64,000 nt of DNA from the NCBI GenBank assembly GCA_949825045.1, contig OX463827.1, positions 3,680,501 through 3,744,500 of the forward strand. The letters run 5' to 3'. The notes beneath the pieces were generated by a model that was not told the DNA's origin, made no database searches, and saw nothing but the letters and a program-made list of their open reading frames with translations. The position numbers and the translations under genes were made by a program. This document shows, one piece after another, positions 42,651-54,035 of this stretch. Positions within the stretch are counted from its first letter, which is position 1; every line of letters begins with the position of its first letter. This DNA is from Argyresthia goedartella (Eukaryota; Arthropoda; Insecta; Lepidoptera; Argyresthiidae).

Positions 42651-43535
42651 GTGATAGTTATGGAATGTAAATTATAATTATATCTAAAATATGTATGTAT
42701 TGGTGCTTATTTAGTAGTCTGGTATATTTTATTTTCCGTATTTTATAGATTTGTAATTTACTTATATGTATAATACTGTAAATATACTCGTCTCTTTAAA
42801 AAATCTGTTAAAATATCACTTCCTCTCTCTTTCGTGATAGTTATAGAATGTAAATTACAACTATATCTAAACTATGCATGTATTGTTGCTTATTTAGTAG
42901 TTTGGTCTATTTTATTTTCCATATTTTATAGATTTTTAATTTACTTATATGTATAATACTGTAATTATACTCGTCTCTTTTTGACGACCCGAATGGCTGA
43001 GTCGGCAGTGACCCTGCCTACGAAGCCAAGGGACCCGGGTTCGATTCCCGGTGGGGGCAAATACTTGTTTGATGAGAACAGATGTTTGTACCCTAGTCAT
43101 GGTTGTTTATCTATCTATGTATAATATTTATCTATATAAGTATGTGTATCGTTGTCTAGTACCCAGGGAATCTTAGTTTGGGGCTAGATCAATGTGTGTA
43201 AATAGTGTCCAAGGTATTATTAAATTACAATTATATCTAAACTATACATGTATTGTTGCTTATTTAGTAGTCTGGTATATTTTATTTTCCGTATTTTATA
43301 GATTTGTAATTTACTTATATGTATAATACTGTAAATATACTCGTCTCTTTAAAAAATCTGTTAAAATATCACTTCCTCTCACTTTCGTGATAGTTATGGA
43401 ATGTCAATTACAATTATATCTAAACTATGTATGTATTGTTGCTTATTTAGTAGTCTGGTATATTTGATTTTCCGTATTTTATAGTTTTTTTATTTACTTA
43501 TATGTATTTTACTATAGATAAGATGTAAGATATTA
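42607..43535 (+). repeat. Tandem 183-bp units made of a LINE 3' end, interrupted by SINE 1
   Basis: Units start with 'gtctctttaaaaaatctgtt' at 42607, 42790, 42973 and 43353. The first two spacings are exactly 183 bp. Each unit repeats 'aatatcacttcctctctctt', 'tagtagtctggtatatttta' and 'cttatatgtataatactgta'. Unit 3 carries a SINE (42982-43220) with about 45 bp missing. Unit 1 begins inside the LINE coding end, so the amplified block is the LINE terminus itself. Confidence 0.85.
42982..43220 (+). mobile_element. SINE family 1 inside the 183-bp array
   Basis: Starts 'gacgacccgaatggctgagt'. B box 'gggttcgattccc'. Body identical in layout to 33398-33650, ending 'gtgtccaaggtattatt'. The insertion is younger than the array. 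Confidence 0.88.
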
Positions 43536-44800
43536 TGCACTGCCTACCCTTTCATGTAACATTTTCCTATCATGCCTTGGTTTTCTGGAAGAAATATCTT
43601 TTTAGAGATAAGCTCGCCTTTGTACATATGTTATCTCTAAATGTAACCTTTTAAATATCTGTGGGCAATAATGAATATTGAATAATGGAATATCATTTTG
43701 AAATTTTTCGGCATTTGGGACGTATTTGTATGCGGTTGGTGACTCAGGATATTGAGGCACTGAATCACAGACGAGTCACAAAAGAGTCACCCAAAAGCGG
43801 CTGTGACGGACGTCCCGCCAAGTTGCTTTTGAAAGAGAAGTGATTCGTTCTTCCTCACCCCACCTTATCATATGCGAGAAAGAGACATCGCAGCTCGCTC
43901 AAACACAAAAAACTTGTCGCGAACTGTAACTACATATGACATATTATTGTCTTCTGCAATAAAGTAAAGTAAGTGAGTAAGGAAACTACATAGTTCCTTT
44001 TTAGTAGCACAATGTGCATGTCGCAGGGATAAAATCAGGGAGTTGGCCATTTCCCTGCAACATACATATGGACTAAGTTAAATCGGGAATCATATTTCTT
44101 AAAAGTTGGTCGGTTGAAATGAGAATAACCAAAACATAACGTCACGTCGTTTCCCATACGAGCTGGCAGAGGCACCATTGCGCCCAGTAATCCAAAACTC
44201 CGTGAGAGGGGGCTAGCCCATCGGTTGGGAGTGACCCTTTAAAAATACTACTCGCATTTTCACCTTACGTCGCCACAAGTACCTTCGAGTGGAAATTTCA
44301 AAGAAACACTCAAGCGAGTCCCGTGCTTACACGAAACGTCACTTAGGCTAAACTTTGAAAGTTGCAATGAATAACTTATAGGGAATATTGTTTGCCTTTG
44401 GCTTCCATTTTCTGTGGGCAGTGCCTTTTTCAATAATAAGTTTGAAAGTAAGGTATAATGGTATAACAATTCATCTCATGTATTGTAATATAAGATTGAT
44501 TTGAAACTTCAAACATAATAACCAGAAAATTGACATATGTGGTACGATGTATCTAGAAATAAAACATCAGAGGAAACTGTGTGGTTAGTATAGTATAATT
44601 ACCGACAAGAATTCATACTAACCACTGATGTTGGTGAATGTAATAAATATAGCTAAAATCAGTCCGATTAACTACTCGAGCTGGTTATTATTAATAGGTA
44701 CTCACTAAGAGGGTTTTGTGAAAGTACTAAGACACCCTTATTTTCGTAATCAAATATGGTTTATTAAAGATAAAATAAAAGGAATAGTTACATTTTTCTT
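43536..44800. other. Non-genic stretch
   Basis: One dispersed-module copy at about 44137-44180 ('cgtttcccatacgagctggc'). No gene supported. Confidence 0.4.
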
Positions 44801-45430
44801 AATATTCATCATTATCATATTCAGCCCACATCGACCCACTCACTGGGCATAGGCCTATTCTCTAAAGCGCCAATCGCCACGATTATATGCCAATCGCACC
44901 CAGTGGGATCCCGACGACTTGATAACATCGTCGGACCATCGGACTCGTGGTCTGCCCACTGGCCCTGTCGCTCCCCGTGGCCACCACTCTGTGACTGCTT
45001 TGGTCCACCGTCCGTCTTCCCGTCTAGCTAAGTGTCCCGCCCATCTCCACTTCAATCTCGTTTTCCGTCGATTTTCGAAGTTTGGCACACGGTCAACGAG
45101 AGAGATACCCAACATGGAATGCTCCATCTCTCTTTGTGCTACTTTTATAGTATTCACATTATGCTTTTTGAGCGTCCAAGTTTCGGTTTCATAGGTGAGG
45201 ATGGCCTAGACACATTGGTTATACCTTGGTCTTCTGGCATTGTGCAGGAAGCAGCCTACCCTAATCCGACGCGTCTTTCGATCTCCTTCATCTGTGCACC
45301 TCGGTCAAAGGATAAAAACAATGTCCAAGATAGACGTACTCGCTGACCACGTACGGCGTCATGGACAACTATTATGGCCGTCACATTTAGTAGGAGACTC
45401 GTCATGATCTTGGTCTTGGTCATGTTCATA
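44801..45430 (-). pseudogene. RTE-like LINE fragment: RT C-terminal third and 3' end
   Basis: Minus strand. Upstream part about 45430-45200: 'MTKTKIM', 'DRGAQMKEIERRVGLG' with breaks. Then 45157-44855: 'AQREMEHSMLGISLVDRV', 'RRKTRLKWRWAGHLARRED', 'GRWTKAVTEWWPR', 'GRPRVRWSDDVIKSSGSHWV'. Near 44805-44860 the 3' end has 'gaataggcctatgcccagtg'. This string of motifs is characteristic of RTE-like insect LINEs. Frameshifts and stops make it dead. The plus-strand frames over it are shadows. Confidence 0.8.
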
Positions 45431-45655
45431 ATATTGCCTACGATGCCAAGGGTCCCGGGTTCGAGTCCCGGTGGGGGCAAATATTTGTTTGATGAGAACG
45501 GATGTTTGAACCCTAGTCATGTCTGTTTATCTATCTAAGTATCATATTTATCTATATAAGTATGTGTATCGTTGTCTAGTACCCAAGATACAGGGAATCC
45601 TAGTTTGGGGCTAGATCAATGTGTGAAAATAGTGTCCAAGGTATTATTAAATTTA
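45431..45655 (+). mobile_element. SINE family 1, 5'-truncated
   Basis: Begins inside the head at 'attgcctacgatgccaaggg', so the A box is lost. B box 'gggttcgagtccc' and the body are intact to 'gtgtccaaggtattatt'. 5' truncation fits LINE-driven retrotransposition. Confidence 0.8.
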
Positions 45656-45724
45656 AAAAAAATGCAGTCTGTCAATAATGCACTGTGTTGCATAAGATGT
45701 TTATTAGATAGCTGTAAAATATTT

Positions 45725-45865
45725 TATGTGTTCTTACCTGTTCAACCTAACACGAAGGTTAAAGAGGGCTTTGCTTGTTCACCCCCTTTACCCTTCACCT
45801 GAGCTACTGCAGTTGTTTTGCCCTGATATTAGCTGTGCAAATCAGTTTTAATCACCACGGAGGTG
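45725..45865 (-). mobile_element. MITE family M3 fragment
   Basis: 'cttacctgttcaacctaaca', 'cgaaggttaaagagggcttt', 'cccttcacctgagctac' and 'ttttgccctgatattagctg' are the inverted M3 core and one arm. Confidence 0.65.
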
Positions 45866-45959
45866 TGGTGAATATATAGGTATATAATAACCGGTAAATG
45901 CGATAAACCTTACTGTATTAATTGCTTTAACCATCGATAATGTTAAGTATGAATAATAG

Positions 45960-46128
45960 CCGGTTAACTTAGGCACATAAATTGCTTCTAACCCCACACT
46001 AGGGGACAGCGTAGTCACACACATATAAACATCCAAGACCTGTTTTTTTTCTTTTCCCCCAGCCGAGGATCGAACCCGGGACCTATCGCAGGGAAGGTAG
46101 AGCCACAACCGCTGCACCACAGAGGTAG
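45960..46128 (-). mobile_element. SINE family 2, complete minus-strand copy
   Basis: Minus-strand head 'tgtggtgcagcggttgtggc' (A box) and B box 'gggttcgatcctc', poly-T/C spacer, then the body 'gtcttggatgtttatatgtg' and the 3' end 'atttatgtgcctaagttaac'. Confidence 0.8.
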
Positions 46129-46129
46129 T

Positions 46130-46698
46130 CAAATCAATAGCCGAATCATTATCTTGACCGCATATACATTTTAATTGTAACTATTGAACGTAGACCTCAC
46201 AGCAAAACAATCTGCTGTTTGTTTCGGAACAACCGCTCCCCCAGGAATCAGTCCTATTCCAAAAACTAGCGACACTGAATGTTGAAAAAACTTTTCCAAT
46301 TCTAAAACATCAATGAAAACACGCGTCCATTTGATCGGACGTAAACTAAAACCGATGAAATATATATCTAAAAACACCTGGCCCCGACTCACTGTGCAAT
46401 CGTCACGTACTATTCAATGAATATCGGTTGCACGTGTTTTGTATAGCATCCGTCCAAATGCGATTAATTAAAATGTATTTGTTAAAACTGAATTGCGTTT
46501 GCGTCATTAATATAGGTCTGTACTCTGTACCTACAGAGCTGCGGCGTTGGGGTAGCCCCCGTGTCAAGACAGTATCATTTAACTGACTAAACGTGGGCCC
46601 AATTGTGCCTTTGGCACCTCGATTAAGCATGACGCCATTTTCGTTTTGTTTTGTTTCCTTTTTACAGGCTTTGGAAGAGTTGTTTTTTTTTTAGAAAG
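46130..46698. other. Non-genic stretch
   Basis: A weak dispersed-module copy at about 46595-46640 ('ttgtgcctttggcacctcga'). No gene supported. Confidence 0.4.
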
Positions 46699-46712
46699 AA
46701 CACATTAAGCAT

Positions 46713-46844
46713 GTTAGATTTATTTAATGTTATTTTCTTTTGTTAAAGTAATACTGTAAGCACTGTAGCTTTGTTAATTATTTTTAAGCTGACTTAATCA
46801 TAAGATGTATGGCTTATAAAATAAATAAGATTAAAAAAAAAAAA
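46713..46844 (+). mobile_element. 5'-truncated Jockey-type LINE 3' end with 14-bp TSD
   Basis: 132 bp nearly identical to the 3' UTR and poly-A of the LINE at 7721-8144 ('gtaatactgtaagcactgta', 'cttaatcataagatgtatgg'). It is flanked by the direct repeat 'aacacattaagcat' (46699-46712 and 46845-46858). This is a clean, severely 5'-truncated insertion. Confidence 0.92.
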
Positions 46845-46934
46845 AACACATTAAGCATCGTGGAATATATGTGGTCATATGTCATAGTTCATTGTTTATT
46901 GTACATACAATAGTCGAATGAGTTTGAGAATCAG

Positions 46935-46995
46935 AATTAAAATCTTTATTACTGAAGATATTTACATATACTTAGCAAACGTCATTTTTTATCCA
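46935..46995 (-). mobile_element. LINE family A UTR stub
   Basis: 'atctttattactgaagatat' and 'ttacatatacttagcaaacg' are the last 55 bp or so of family A. Confidence 0.65.
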
Positions 46996-47480
46996 TCCAT
47001 TGCACTGTCTAATAAAGCCGAGATATTAGATACATAATACTTTTGCGAGGAAATTAGGTTTTGAGCTCCCCCAGGTGGAGTCAGTCCGCCATCTTCCGTA
47101 ATTGACAGCGTTTACCGACGCGACGGCATGTCGCACCCTTTTACCGACCTGGCATGAAGTGCCAAAGAGTTTCGTTCATCTGAGTGAAGTGCCATCTACT
47201 GAAATGTGACAGAACCATAAAAAACAATTTAACAATGTTTTTCTGGCTTTTTCAAACAGGCCAGTTTTGTTTTTGCCTGTTTAACGATTCATTGTTTGGA
47301 GCTCAATCACAGACCATCTTTCGCCACATTTCCGAGCAGGGAGTTAAAATATCTTATTGTGGTCCAACTAATAAATTAGATATGGTGCTGCTGAGCCAGT
47401 CAGTTAGTCCTCTTCGGAAGCTTCTGTCTGTGTGTGAGTCCTATGCAGTGGCCCATGTATAAAGATAAATAAACGAACTC
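46996..47480. other. Non-genic stretch
   Basis: No gene supported. The 92-codon frame at 47184-47462 has no recognised domain. Confidence 0.35.
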
Positions 47481-47489
47481 ATGGTCTTT

Positions 47490-47765
47490 AAAGCAGGCCC
47501 GAAAACTTACCATAATGTTCCTGGAGTCTCGCTTAGCGGTACACCTATGTGTAGGGTACAAAAATCACATACCTGGGCCACTGGGTCACTGAGGATCTTA
47601 GGGACAATGTGGACAAAGAGAGGGAACGCTGGTCGCTCGGTGTCCGCCGTAACATGTTGGCCCGAATGTTTGCAAAGTGTACGAAACCAGTTAAAATCAA
47701 TCTTTTTAAAGCGCTCTGTCAGTCGTTTTACACTTGCAGCCTTTGGGTCGATTTTACGCAGTGGG
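47490..47765 (+). pseudogene. LINE RT C-terminal fragment
   Basis: With frame changes the plus strand reads 'VPGVSLSGTPMCRVQK', 'TYLGHWVTEDLRDNVDKERE', 'RWSLGVRRNMLARMFAKCTK' and 'PVKINLFKALCQSFYTCSLW'. The 'YLGH(W/x)+T +L.DN.DI.RE.R.L..R.N.L.R.F..C...VK..LF+A+C...Y...LW' pattern is a familiar insect LINE RT tail. It ends at a (TG)n run. Confidence 0.75.
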
Positions 47766-47824
47766 TGTGTGTGTATGTGAGAGAGAGGGTGTATGTGCAT
47801 TTGTTTGTGTACTGTGTGTGTGTA
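47762..47824. repeat. (TG)n-rich microsatellite
   Basis: Interrupted TG and GA dinucleotide runs such as 'gtgtgtgtgtatgtgagaga' and 'ctgtgtgtgtgtac'. Confidence 0.8.
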
Positions 47825-48024
47825 CTTTTTTATACTTTTATTATAACAGTCAATATCGAACTGCTAACACAAGACTTTAAGATATTCTTACCAACGCAAT
47901 AGATATAAAAGTCTGTAATAAAGTCCTGATTCCACACATTTTTCAAATATTTGAAAAGGAGAATTTAATTTACAAATTATAACGCAAATATATTACTTTG
48001 TGACTTTAGGTGACAGATATGATA

Positions 48025-48260
48025 TTTTCTATTCTATTCTATCCAGCCTCCTGCTCCTACTGGTAAGTAAAGGCCCGGTCTTTACGCCATTTTTTGTGGT
48101 TCTGGGCCAACGTGGTCCACTGTGCTGCCCAGCAGTTTTGGCGACGTCATCCGACCATCGGGCGCGTAGACCGAGAGGCATCCCTCGGCCACCATTCCGT
48201 CTCCGCCTTGGTCCATCTGCCATCGAAGTGTCCCGCCCATCTCCAATATAACCTTGCTAT
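48025..48260 (-). pseudogene. RTE-like LINE C-terminal fragment
   Basis: Minus-strand remnants of the same block as 44855-45157: 'GDGMVAEGCLSVYAP', 'RARWSDDVAKTAGQHSG' and 'agatgggcgggacacttcga'. Several frame breaks. Confidence 0.6.
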
Positions 48261-48449
48261 TCGCATACCCACATCTAAGACCTAAGTACGTCGTCGTATC
48301 TCGACGTTGGGTATGAGATCGCGAAGGGAGATTCCAAACATTGGTTTAAATATTGGTTCTAATAAATAATTAGAGACCAAAATTATTTATTAGGTAAACA
48401 AAAAGGCATTTATTAGGAGATCGATAAAATCATACCCTTAATCAACATG

Positions 48450-48490
48450 GGTCCAACTGTGCTTCCACCGCTCATGGGAAAATGTGACAG
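48450..48490 (-). repeat. Dispersed module copy
   Basis: 'aactgtgcttccaccgctca' and 'tgggaaaatgtgac' are a minus-strand variant. It abuts the 30-bp array. Confidence 0.45.
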
Positions 48491-48798
48491 TTGTTCTTCA
48501 ACACCTTAAATAGGTGAACGTTATTCTTCAACAACTTAAAAAGGTGATAGTTGTTCTTCAACACCTTAAAAAGGTGATAGTTGTTCTTCAACACCTTAAA
48601 TAGGTGAACGTTATTCTTCAACACCTTAAAAAGGTGATAGTTGTTCTTCAACACCTTAAATAGGTGAACGTTATTCTTCAACACCTTAAAAAGTTGATAG
48701 TTGTTCTTCAACACCTTTGACGGCCTCTGTGGCGCAGCGGTTGTGGCTCTGCCTACCATGCGAGAGGTCCCGGGTTCGATCCCCGGCTGGGGGTAATG

Positions 48799-48834
<36 letters not shown>

Positions 48835-49058
48835 AATCCCCAGGTCTTGGATGTTTATATGTGTGTGACGTCGCTGTTTCTGGTTACCACGACACAGGGT
48901 ATCCTAGTGTGGGGCCAGAAGCAATGTATGTGCCTGTATGTAAATGTTTAATGTTGTTTGTTTACCTTAAATAGGTGAACGTTATTCTTCAACACCTTAA
49001 AAAGGTGATAGTTTTTCTTCAACACCTTAAGTAGGTCAAAGTTGTTCTTCCACACTTT
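48484..49058. repeat. 30-bp tandem array with alternating (dimeric) units, split by SINE 2
   Basis: Units of 30 bp around 'ttcttcaacaccttaaa' alternate mainly between a 'gtgatagttgttcttcaaca' type and a 'gtgaacgttattcttcaaca' type, giving a 60-bp period. Seven units precede and about three follow the SINE, which sits within unit 8. The 95-codon frame across the array is an artefact of the multiple-of-three period. Confidence 0.9.
48718..48963 (+). mobile_element. SINE family 2, youngest copy, with 5-bp TSD
   Basis: A box 'tggcgcagcggttgtgg' and B box 'gggttcgatcccc' in a tRNA-like head. An A-run of about 36 (48797-48833), then 'ccccaggtcttggatgttta', 'gtgacgtcgctgtttctggt', 'gtgtggggccagaagcaatg'. 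Flanked by 'acctt' (48713-48717, 48964-48968), and removing it restores the phase of the 30-bp array. Confidence 0.88.
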
Positions 49059-50344
49059 AAAAACACACAGATGTTAGAACAGTTGTTGCAATCTTGTACC
49101 AAAAACTAAATAAAATGCACAACAATTATTATTTTTCTTGTATCCCACAGTGGCTGTACCAGATCGTGACCTCAGAAACACAAATCTACTAAAACACTCC
49201 TCAAAACCCTAAACTTAGCTACTAAAGATTCATATTTCAACGGCAACTTTGTGGAATAACTTTGGTAAATACAGGCCTGACTTGAATGCCAATGAACACA
49301 GACTTGGTTGTGCCCTGGTAATAATTTAGAGAAATTGTTTTCTAGAATTTTAAAGGTATTAAAGGTGTTTGGGGCTATTACACTCAGGTGCCTTTTTGGA
49401 CGAGGAAAAAGGTGAACGGATTTATTGGAAATATTAGGCACTATACTAAATGTAGGTGCGATGGTTATTAGTAAATCAGAGTTTGTGCGAATAAACTTTA
49501 AGACTTGAATTCTTTATTAAAACAAATAAACCGTCTGCATTTTCTTTCAATAGCACATTAACTAATGCGCTTGGTTGGGCACATGTAGTATGAAAGTAGA
49601 CAATTACTTTGTAAACTTTTTTGCGATCTAAAATCCAACTTATCACTAGAATTATTTACAACTTAGACGAACATCGCGATACCTCATTTATCCGTTTAGC
49701 CTTTTTGGGCGCGTGCTAAAGAAATGGTCGAATATACATACAAACATACAAACATACGCTTGAAAAACACTCCTCCTTCTGGTGCAGTCGGTAAAAACAT
49801 TCTGAATTTTATTGAATTATAATCGTAAACAAACTACTATCTATGTTCTATCTTTGTATCTATATAGCTGAGACGATGGGTTACCATCTTGTCCCGCAAT
49901 ATTGAATAACTAGCTAAATATGGATGCAAATGTGCCTCCACAAACCCGTGAAACCCCATAGGTAAAACTGTGACGCAATAAATGTCGCAAAGAGTGTACT
50001 CAAAAATAAGACCAAGTAATTCTTTTCTTATGGTATTGTAAATGCGTTTCTTAATAAAATATGAAGTAAAGGTAAGTTTGTAAAATGTGTAAGACAAATG
50101 GGCATTGCATCAGGATCAGGACACTAAATTGGTCCCAATATGGTGATAGTTGGAGTCGAAAAATGAAGGATAGCGCTCGTAAAATTGTAACGAAAATAAA
50201 TAAGACTTTTTCTGACTTAAACACATCGTAAACATATCCTACGGACAATGTATGAGAGACGGGGATTAATTTTGTGTTTGTCGGAAGTTCTGGCAAAGAA
50301 CTCATCAATTAAGTGTAATGTATACTTTTCAATACTTATATAAT
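49059..50344. other. Non-genic stretch
   Basis: No gene supported. A diverged dispersed-module copy lies at about 49925-49975. The 'ctccttctggtgcagtcggt' block at about 49772 is a repeat C remnant. Confidence 0.4.
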
Positions 50345-50349
50345 ATAAT

Positions 50350-50447
50350 AGACATGGTGTTTTTTTTTCTTTATCCCCAGCCGGTGATCGAACACGGGAC
50401 CTCTCGCATGGTAGGCAGAGCCACAACCGCAGCGCCACAGAGGTCGT
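50350..50447 (-). mobile_element. SINE family 2 head fragment
   Basis: Minus-strand 'tgtggcgctgcggttgtggc' and degraded B box 'cgtgttcgatcaccg', then a T-run. The body is missing. Confidence 0.7.
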
Positions 50448-52078
50448 AATTCTAAATTCAGAGTAGTTCTAAACATAATCTTATTTTACGAATTGTCGCT
50501 ATGTTTTACAGACTTTAACTTCTTCCATACTTTAAAAATGCTAAAATTACAATAGTAACTAAGTAAGATCTTCAACTTCGTGGTTATTAAAAATATATAG
50601 GGGCCTGCCTAACGTATCCCTTAGGAATACCAAATAAAATGAACAGTAAAACGTAACATAACTACTTACTAAAGTAGGTTCCCTTTGTAAAGAGGGAACT
50701 CTCACCGTCACAAAATGAATCATACAATGTGCAAGCGCACTGTCGTAAAAGCAGATTGGCCAGTTGACATAGAGCGATAAACGCCAAAAAACCGTAAATT
50801 ATCGAAAATAATTCCAGTTTAACACCGACAGTTGAATGCGTGATATGCGCGCGAATGAAAAACGCCCTTTTTTGAACGCATCGTAAAATAAAAATTATTT
50901 TTAGCGAACTTTATCGCCATTTTCCGAATGCCGGCTGACTGTTCAGAGGATATTTCTGGTACTTATTCTGTTTGATTCTTTGAATTTACGGATTTGAATT
51001 GGGTTTAACGAGTGCAAGTTAATAAAATCGCTCACATCACCACTCAATTATATATAGATGGGTAAAAGAACCGAAAACAATAAGAGTTTTTTTAGGGATG
51101 GCTCATCTTGTCTATGGTCGATTCGCATAATTAGAAAATTTACAAATACTTTTTACTAATACTTTGTCCATCTAAAGTCACAATATCTGTGCATCTGGGT
51201 CCGTAAAGTCATCTAAGGTTATTAATAATAATTACCTATTTATTTATTTAACATTTGTGTTAGATATAACCGAAACATCTGAAGCTGAGTTTGGCGGTTA
51301 ACCTGTCTTTCAGTTTCAGGTCTCTTCTTATTTACAGGATGCGTAATGTAATCATTTGCAGAGATTGAGAACCTGTCATACGTTCGAAAATTAGATTGAT
51401 TTAGAAATCAGATTAAAAAATATGTATATATAAAGCAAAAACTTATTTTCGTGGCTTTGGTGAATGTAAGGAAGAATCTCTCTTTGAATATGAATGAGAG
51501 TGTGTTAAGTTTCTATTCTAGATTTTTAATGAGTTGGCATACGATTTCCTAAATGGCTTTTAGTCAAATAGAATTTAATTGAAGTCGATTTTTTCAAATT
51601 GTATATTTTATTTACAAGTATTTTGTGTTGTAACATAATGTTTGACGACTTTTCGTATCTAAAATAAATCTTTCTTTGACGGAAAATCAATGAACACGAT
51701 ATTAAAATAAGCGAAACATGTCTGTTTACGCGAGTAATTGTATCTTACCAATTTCGTTTTATAAAATTGTTAATTTCATAATAAACTTAAAACCTTCATA
51801 TCGTACACTCATGGAACTTAAGAAGTTAATTATAACATGAGAAAATATCCTTTTCTAAGAAGCTTTCATTAAGAATTACAAAATGTTGCTGAATTTTGAT
51901 TCAGTATTTCTAAAGGAGTCATTAACGTTGTTATATACCTAATTATAAGCAGTAGTTAGTCATCTGATAGGCACGCCTAATTTGAGAATGCGTAGACGCC
52001 GCCTAAATTAAGTGCTACTTATGGAAATAAAGAAAATCGTTTATCGCCAAGCATTAAAAAAAAGACAAAAGTTAAGGC
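50448..52078. other. Non-genic stretch
   Basis: 1.6 kb of AT-rich sequence with no supported gene, SINE, LINE or clear inverted repeat. This is the quietest interval in the window. Confidence 0.45.
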
Positions 52079-52325
52079 TACTCGCACATCAAAAATACAG
52101 ATTTTCACAGCAAAAAAGGACAGTAAAAACACTTTTTATGTTTTAAGTATTTTTGTTGTTCTTACATGTTCAACCTAATACGAAGGATAAAGGGGGCTTC
52201 ACTTCGCTCACTCCTTTTATCCTTCACCTAAGCTACCGCAGTATTTTGCCCTGATATTTGCTATAAAAATCATTATATTTGCTGCGCAAATCAGTATTAT
52301 TGAAGTGCAGTTTAATATTTCTCAT
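52079..52325 (-). mobile_element. MITE family M3 copy
   Basis: Left 'cgcacatcaaaaatacagat', core (inverted) 'cttacatgttcaacctaata', 'gggggcttcacttcgctcac' and 'ttcacctaagctaccgcagt', right 'gcaaatcagtattattgaag'. The core hairpin is present. Confidence 0.7.
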
Positions 52326-52487
52326 ACTCATGTACTTATAATTTGAAAAAGAGCCAAGCTCAACAATGTTGTGAGCATATGCTGCGAAGCGCTGGTTTTC
52401 AGCGGGGGCTTTTCTCAGAAAGAAGCGAGTCTGATTACCTACTTGAAACAGTAAAGGTTAACCTACGCTTACATTTCTCGATCGATC

Positions 52488-52745
52488 AAGTCAAAGTCAA
52501 AGTCAAAGTTCTTTATATCACAGTAGATATTTACATATACTTAGCAAACGTCATTTTTTGCCTCTTCTCTACATTGGACCACTGAGATTGATTTTTAGAT
52601 CTCTTTAAAAATTGCTTGTGCTTTACTAATACAAATATATATATTTTTTATTATTGTGATTAATAAGCAATAATGAATAATTACAAAATTATTAACAGCA
52701 AGGTCTGTGTTCAGCCCGATTAACCCCATACAGTCGACAGTTACA
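52488..52745 (-). mobile_element. LINE family A 3' end
   Basis: Three 'caaagt' hexamers, 'atatcacagtagatatttac', 'gcctcttctctacattggac' and 'attaacagcaaggtctgtgt', truncated at the terminal RT codons. Confidence 0.75.
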
Positions 52746-52794
52746 GCATTATTTGTGTCCCACTAACTTTAATATAAACATTGATATTTAATAT

Positions 52795-52965
52795 TCAGGC
52801 ACAGATATTGCTTCTGGCCCCACACTGGGATAACCTGTGTCGTGGGAATCAGGAACAGCTACGTCCTCGTATAGTCATCCAGGATCTAGGGTTTTATTCC
52901 TTCCTCCTTAGCCTAGATTTGGACCGGGGACCTCTCACTACATACCAAGTTTCAACTACTAGTTA
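52795..52965 (-). mobile_element. SINE family 2, diverged copy
   Basis: 'attgcttctggccccacact', 'gggataacctgtgtcgtggg' and a degraded head 'ggaccggggacctctcacta'. Confidence 0.65.
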
Positions 52966-53099
52966 CTACTACAACTACAAACTATTAGTACTAGTTGTAC
53001 TTATCATTAGGTGAATCAATAATAGGTTATGGACATAGTAGTTATGGTCGACCACATAAAACTAACTGACTAAAGTGACTTAATATAGAAACTTCAACT

Positions 53100-53460
53100 A
53101 AGCATACTTAAAACAATTATCCCAAAATATTTAATAACAAAATATAAAGAAGATGAAATAGGGCTGTTGAAGCACTGCAGAATTACGTCAGCTTACAATA
53201 AAATTAATTATCAAATAGTACTTGAGGAATACCATCACATTGAGTCCCTAACTGCTAAGGTTAGGCATAGTAAACTGCGCAAACTAAACAGTACACCAAT
53301 GTTTGTTCTACCTAAATATAATAATGAATATGGTAAAAGGACGTGGAAATAAACGCTATCCAACATATTTAACAGGCTTTCGCATATATTGCAAAATAGT
53401 ATCTTAAAGAACTACAAGACCTGTAAACATTTATTAAAAAAATACTATATATTGGGATCA
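53100..53460 (+). pseudogene. LINE RT C-terminal fragment
   Basis: Plus strand 'LLKHCRITSAYNKINYQIVL' to 'LPKYNNEYGKRTWK', a stop, then 'IFNRLSHILQNS', 'YKTCKHLLKKYY'. The '(P/N)(K/E)YN.EYG+R...Y..P.(I/L)+N.L' ending is a common CR1/Jockey-like ORF2 terminus. Confidence 0.6.
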
Positions 53461-53599
53461 AGTGAATGATGTGTCAATGTGAACCTTATAATAATGTAAT
53501 GCGACTCATTCGTGCAAGCATAAACCTCAATTAGGTTTAAAGCGCGTCTAGTTTTTAACTTTATAATTTTTATGTTATGAACAAATAAAAAAAATAAAC

Positions 53600-53710
53600 T
53601 TGTAGTCCTAACTGTTTCTGCATAAAGTTGCTGTGACATACGGACGGATTGAAAGACTTGACAGAACTATAAGGGTTCTTTGTTTCTCTACGGAACTCTA
53701 AAAAATAAAC
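53600..53710 (+). mobile_element. Repeat D 3' remnant
   Basis: 'cataaagttgctgtgacata', 'cggacggat' and a degraded 'cggaactctaaaaa' end, as in 17955-18020. Confidence 0.5.
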
Positions 53711-53789
53711 TCCTATTTAACACTCGTTTAAAGATAAAAATGTTTGATATTGACGTTTGTTTTGAAGCCAAACGTGTTTTATATTGTTA

Positions 53790-54035
53790 CTAGCTGGTCC
53801 CCGCAACTTCATCTGCGTGTTCATAGGAATTGTCATTAACCGAGATAACGTTACCCTCCTTCTGATGCAGTCGGATAAAAAGTATCCTATATGTTAATCT
53901 AGCTCATAAACTACCTCTGTCCTAAATTTCATTCAAATCCGTTTAGCCGTTTTAGTGAGATTGAGGCACAAAAACACAAACATCTAAACATCCAAACATC
54001 CTAACATCGCTACTTTCACATTTATAATATTAGTT
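53790..54035 (+). mobile_element. Dispersed repeat C, best copy
   Basis: 'actagctggtccccgcaact', 'gataacgttaccctccttct', 'catctaaacatccaaacatc' and 'tcacatttataatattagtt'. Collinear with 10333-10570. Confidence 0.7.

Noticed and set aside
48472..48759. 95-codon frame of a 10-residue repeat ('KVLKNNYHLF'-like)
   Set aside because: The 30-bp tandem array read in frame. It runs into a SINE, with no independent coding evidence.
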